NCBI GenBank assembly: GCA_963708645.1
Contig: CAVPTA010000007.1
Span: 930,001 to 994,000 of the forward strand
Direction of reading: 5' to 3'
Source of the DNA: RYN-133 sp963708645
GTDB lineage: Bacteria; Actinomycetota; Actinomycetes; Mycobacteriales; Jatrophihabitantaceae
Length of the DNA stretch: 64,000 nucleotides
A model generated the notes under the pieces. The model saw nothing but the letters and a program-made list of their open reading frames with translations. It did not search any database and was not told where the DNA came from. A program made the translations under genes and the position numbers. Numbering within the stretch: position 1 is the stretch's first letter; each line of letters opens with the position of its first letter. Below, piece after piece: positions 63,417-64,000 of the stretch.

Positions 63417-64000
63417 GTCGTCCGTATCCGTCCTCGTCGCGCCGCCGTCGTCGGCGGCAACCGCATCCCGTTCGCCCGGTCCAACGGCAAGTACGCGCGC
63501 GCGTCCAACCAGGACATGCTCACCGCCGCCATCGACGGCCTGGTCGCCCGCTTCGGCCTGCAGGACGAGCGCCTCGGTGAGGTGGCCGCCGGTGCCGTGC
63601 TCAAGCACAGCCGCGACTTCAACCTCACCCGCGAGTCGGTGCTCGGGTCACGCCTGGCGCCGACGACGCCCGCCTACGACGTCCAGCAGGCGTGCGGCAC
63701 CGGCCTCGAGACCGCGATCCTCGTCGCGAACAAGATCGCGCTCGGGCAGATCGAGTCCGGCGTCGCCGGCGGCGTCGACACCACCTCCGACGCTCCGATC
63801 GCGGTGAACGAGGACCTGCGCGAGGTGCTGCTCGAACTCAACCGCGCCAAGATCGCTCGGCGCTCGGCTCAAGGCGCTCGGCGGGCTGCGTCCGGGTCAG
63901 CTCGTGCCGGCCATCCCGCAGAACTCCGAGCCGCGCACCGGGCTGTCGATGGGCGAGCACCAGGCGATCACCACGCGCGAGTGGGGCATCACCCGCGAGG
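63417..64000 (+). CDS. Acetyl-CoA C-acetyltransferase (thiolase), N-terminal part
   Basis: The gene runs off the right end of the window. It has RRAAVVGGNRIPFARSNGKY, the active-site cysteine in YDVQQACGTGLETAILVANK and, after a one-base frame switch near 63868, LRPGQLVPAIPQNSEPRTGL and SMGEHQAITTREWGI, the FadI/FadA-type pattern. The start codon is unclear because no ATG or GTG lies at the expected place; the start given is approximate. It cleaves 3-ketoacyl-CoA in beta-oxidation and is divergent from TetR. Confidence 0.88.

Overview
The window is about 64 kb of high-GC DNA with short gene gaps, many GTG starts and many ATGA stop/start overlaps. The gene set (Bpa proteasome activator, CrgA, CwlM, class E sortase, DLW-39, MurT/GatD, Ino1 with a PadR regulator) points to Actinomycetota. 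The gene order resembles Mycobacteriales/Frankiales-type chromosomes, but I cannot place it to genus. The core is the replication origin: dnaA, dnaN, recF, DciA-like gene, gyrB and gyrA run leftward from a DnaA-box-rich gap, and rpmH, rnpA, yidD, yidC, jag, rsmG, parA and parB run rightward. Two parS sites lie inside the 5' end of parA.

Layout: 0-10.8 kb holds an HAD fragment, an acyl-CoA synthetase, bpa, a degenerate aminotransferase-like gene, a secreted sedolisin protease, a quinone oxidoreductase, an FeS-type photolyase-related gene, DUF5990/NUDIX genes and an HhH-GPD gene. 10.8-15.7 kb is the conserved crgA neighbourhood (pabA/trpG, small membrane protein, class E sortase, DUF881, crgA, PH-domain protein, rhomboid, ppiA). 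15.8-24.2 kb is accessory: a histone-H1-like membrane protein, GatD/MurT, an isochorismatase-family hydrolase, an NCS1 permease, an AAA+ ATPase of the contractile-injection-system type, and a DUF4157 protein with a RelA/SpoT-like C-terminal region. 24.4-33.3 kb is tRNA-Ala, DLW-39, tRNA-Ile, DUF3566, gyrA, gyrB, DciA-like, recF and dnaN. 33.3-35.7 kb is oriC and dnaA. 35.7-41.1 kb is the rpmH-to-parB cluster. 41-58.8 kb holds nitroreductase, aminotransferase, GNAT, a Cys-rich protein, cwlM, trxA, trxB, murJ, DUF6049, NUDIX, pcnA, MFS, YqgE, an orphan DNA methyltransferase, galT and galK. 58.8-64 kb holds ino1 with its PadR regulator and a fatty-acid oxidation set (acyl-CoA oxidase, TetR, thiolase).

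Many genes, including essential ones (dnaA, parA, yidC, rnpA, jag), are broken by one-base frame changes. This is far more likely to be indel error in the sequence than real gene decay. Affected genes are annotated over their reconstructed full span.

The most interesting possibility is the convergent AAA+ ATPase/DUF4157 pair (20.7-24.2 kb). It looks like a detached cargo-and-loader module of an extracellular contractile injection system, with a nucleotidyltransferase-like toxin end, placed in the otherwise conserved gyrA-tRNA-ppiA neighbourhood.
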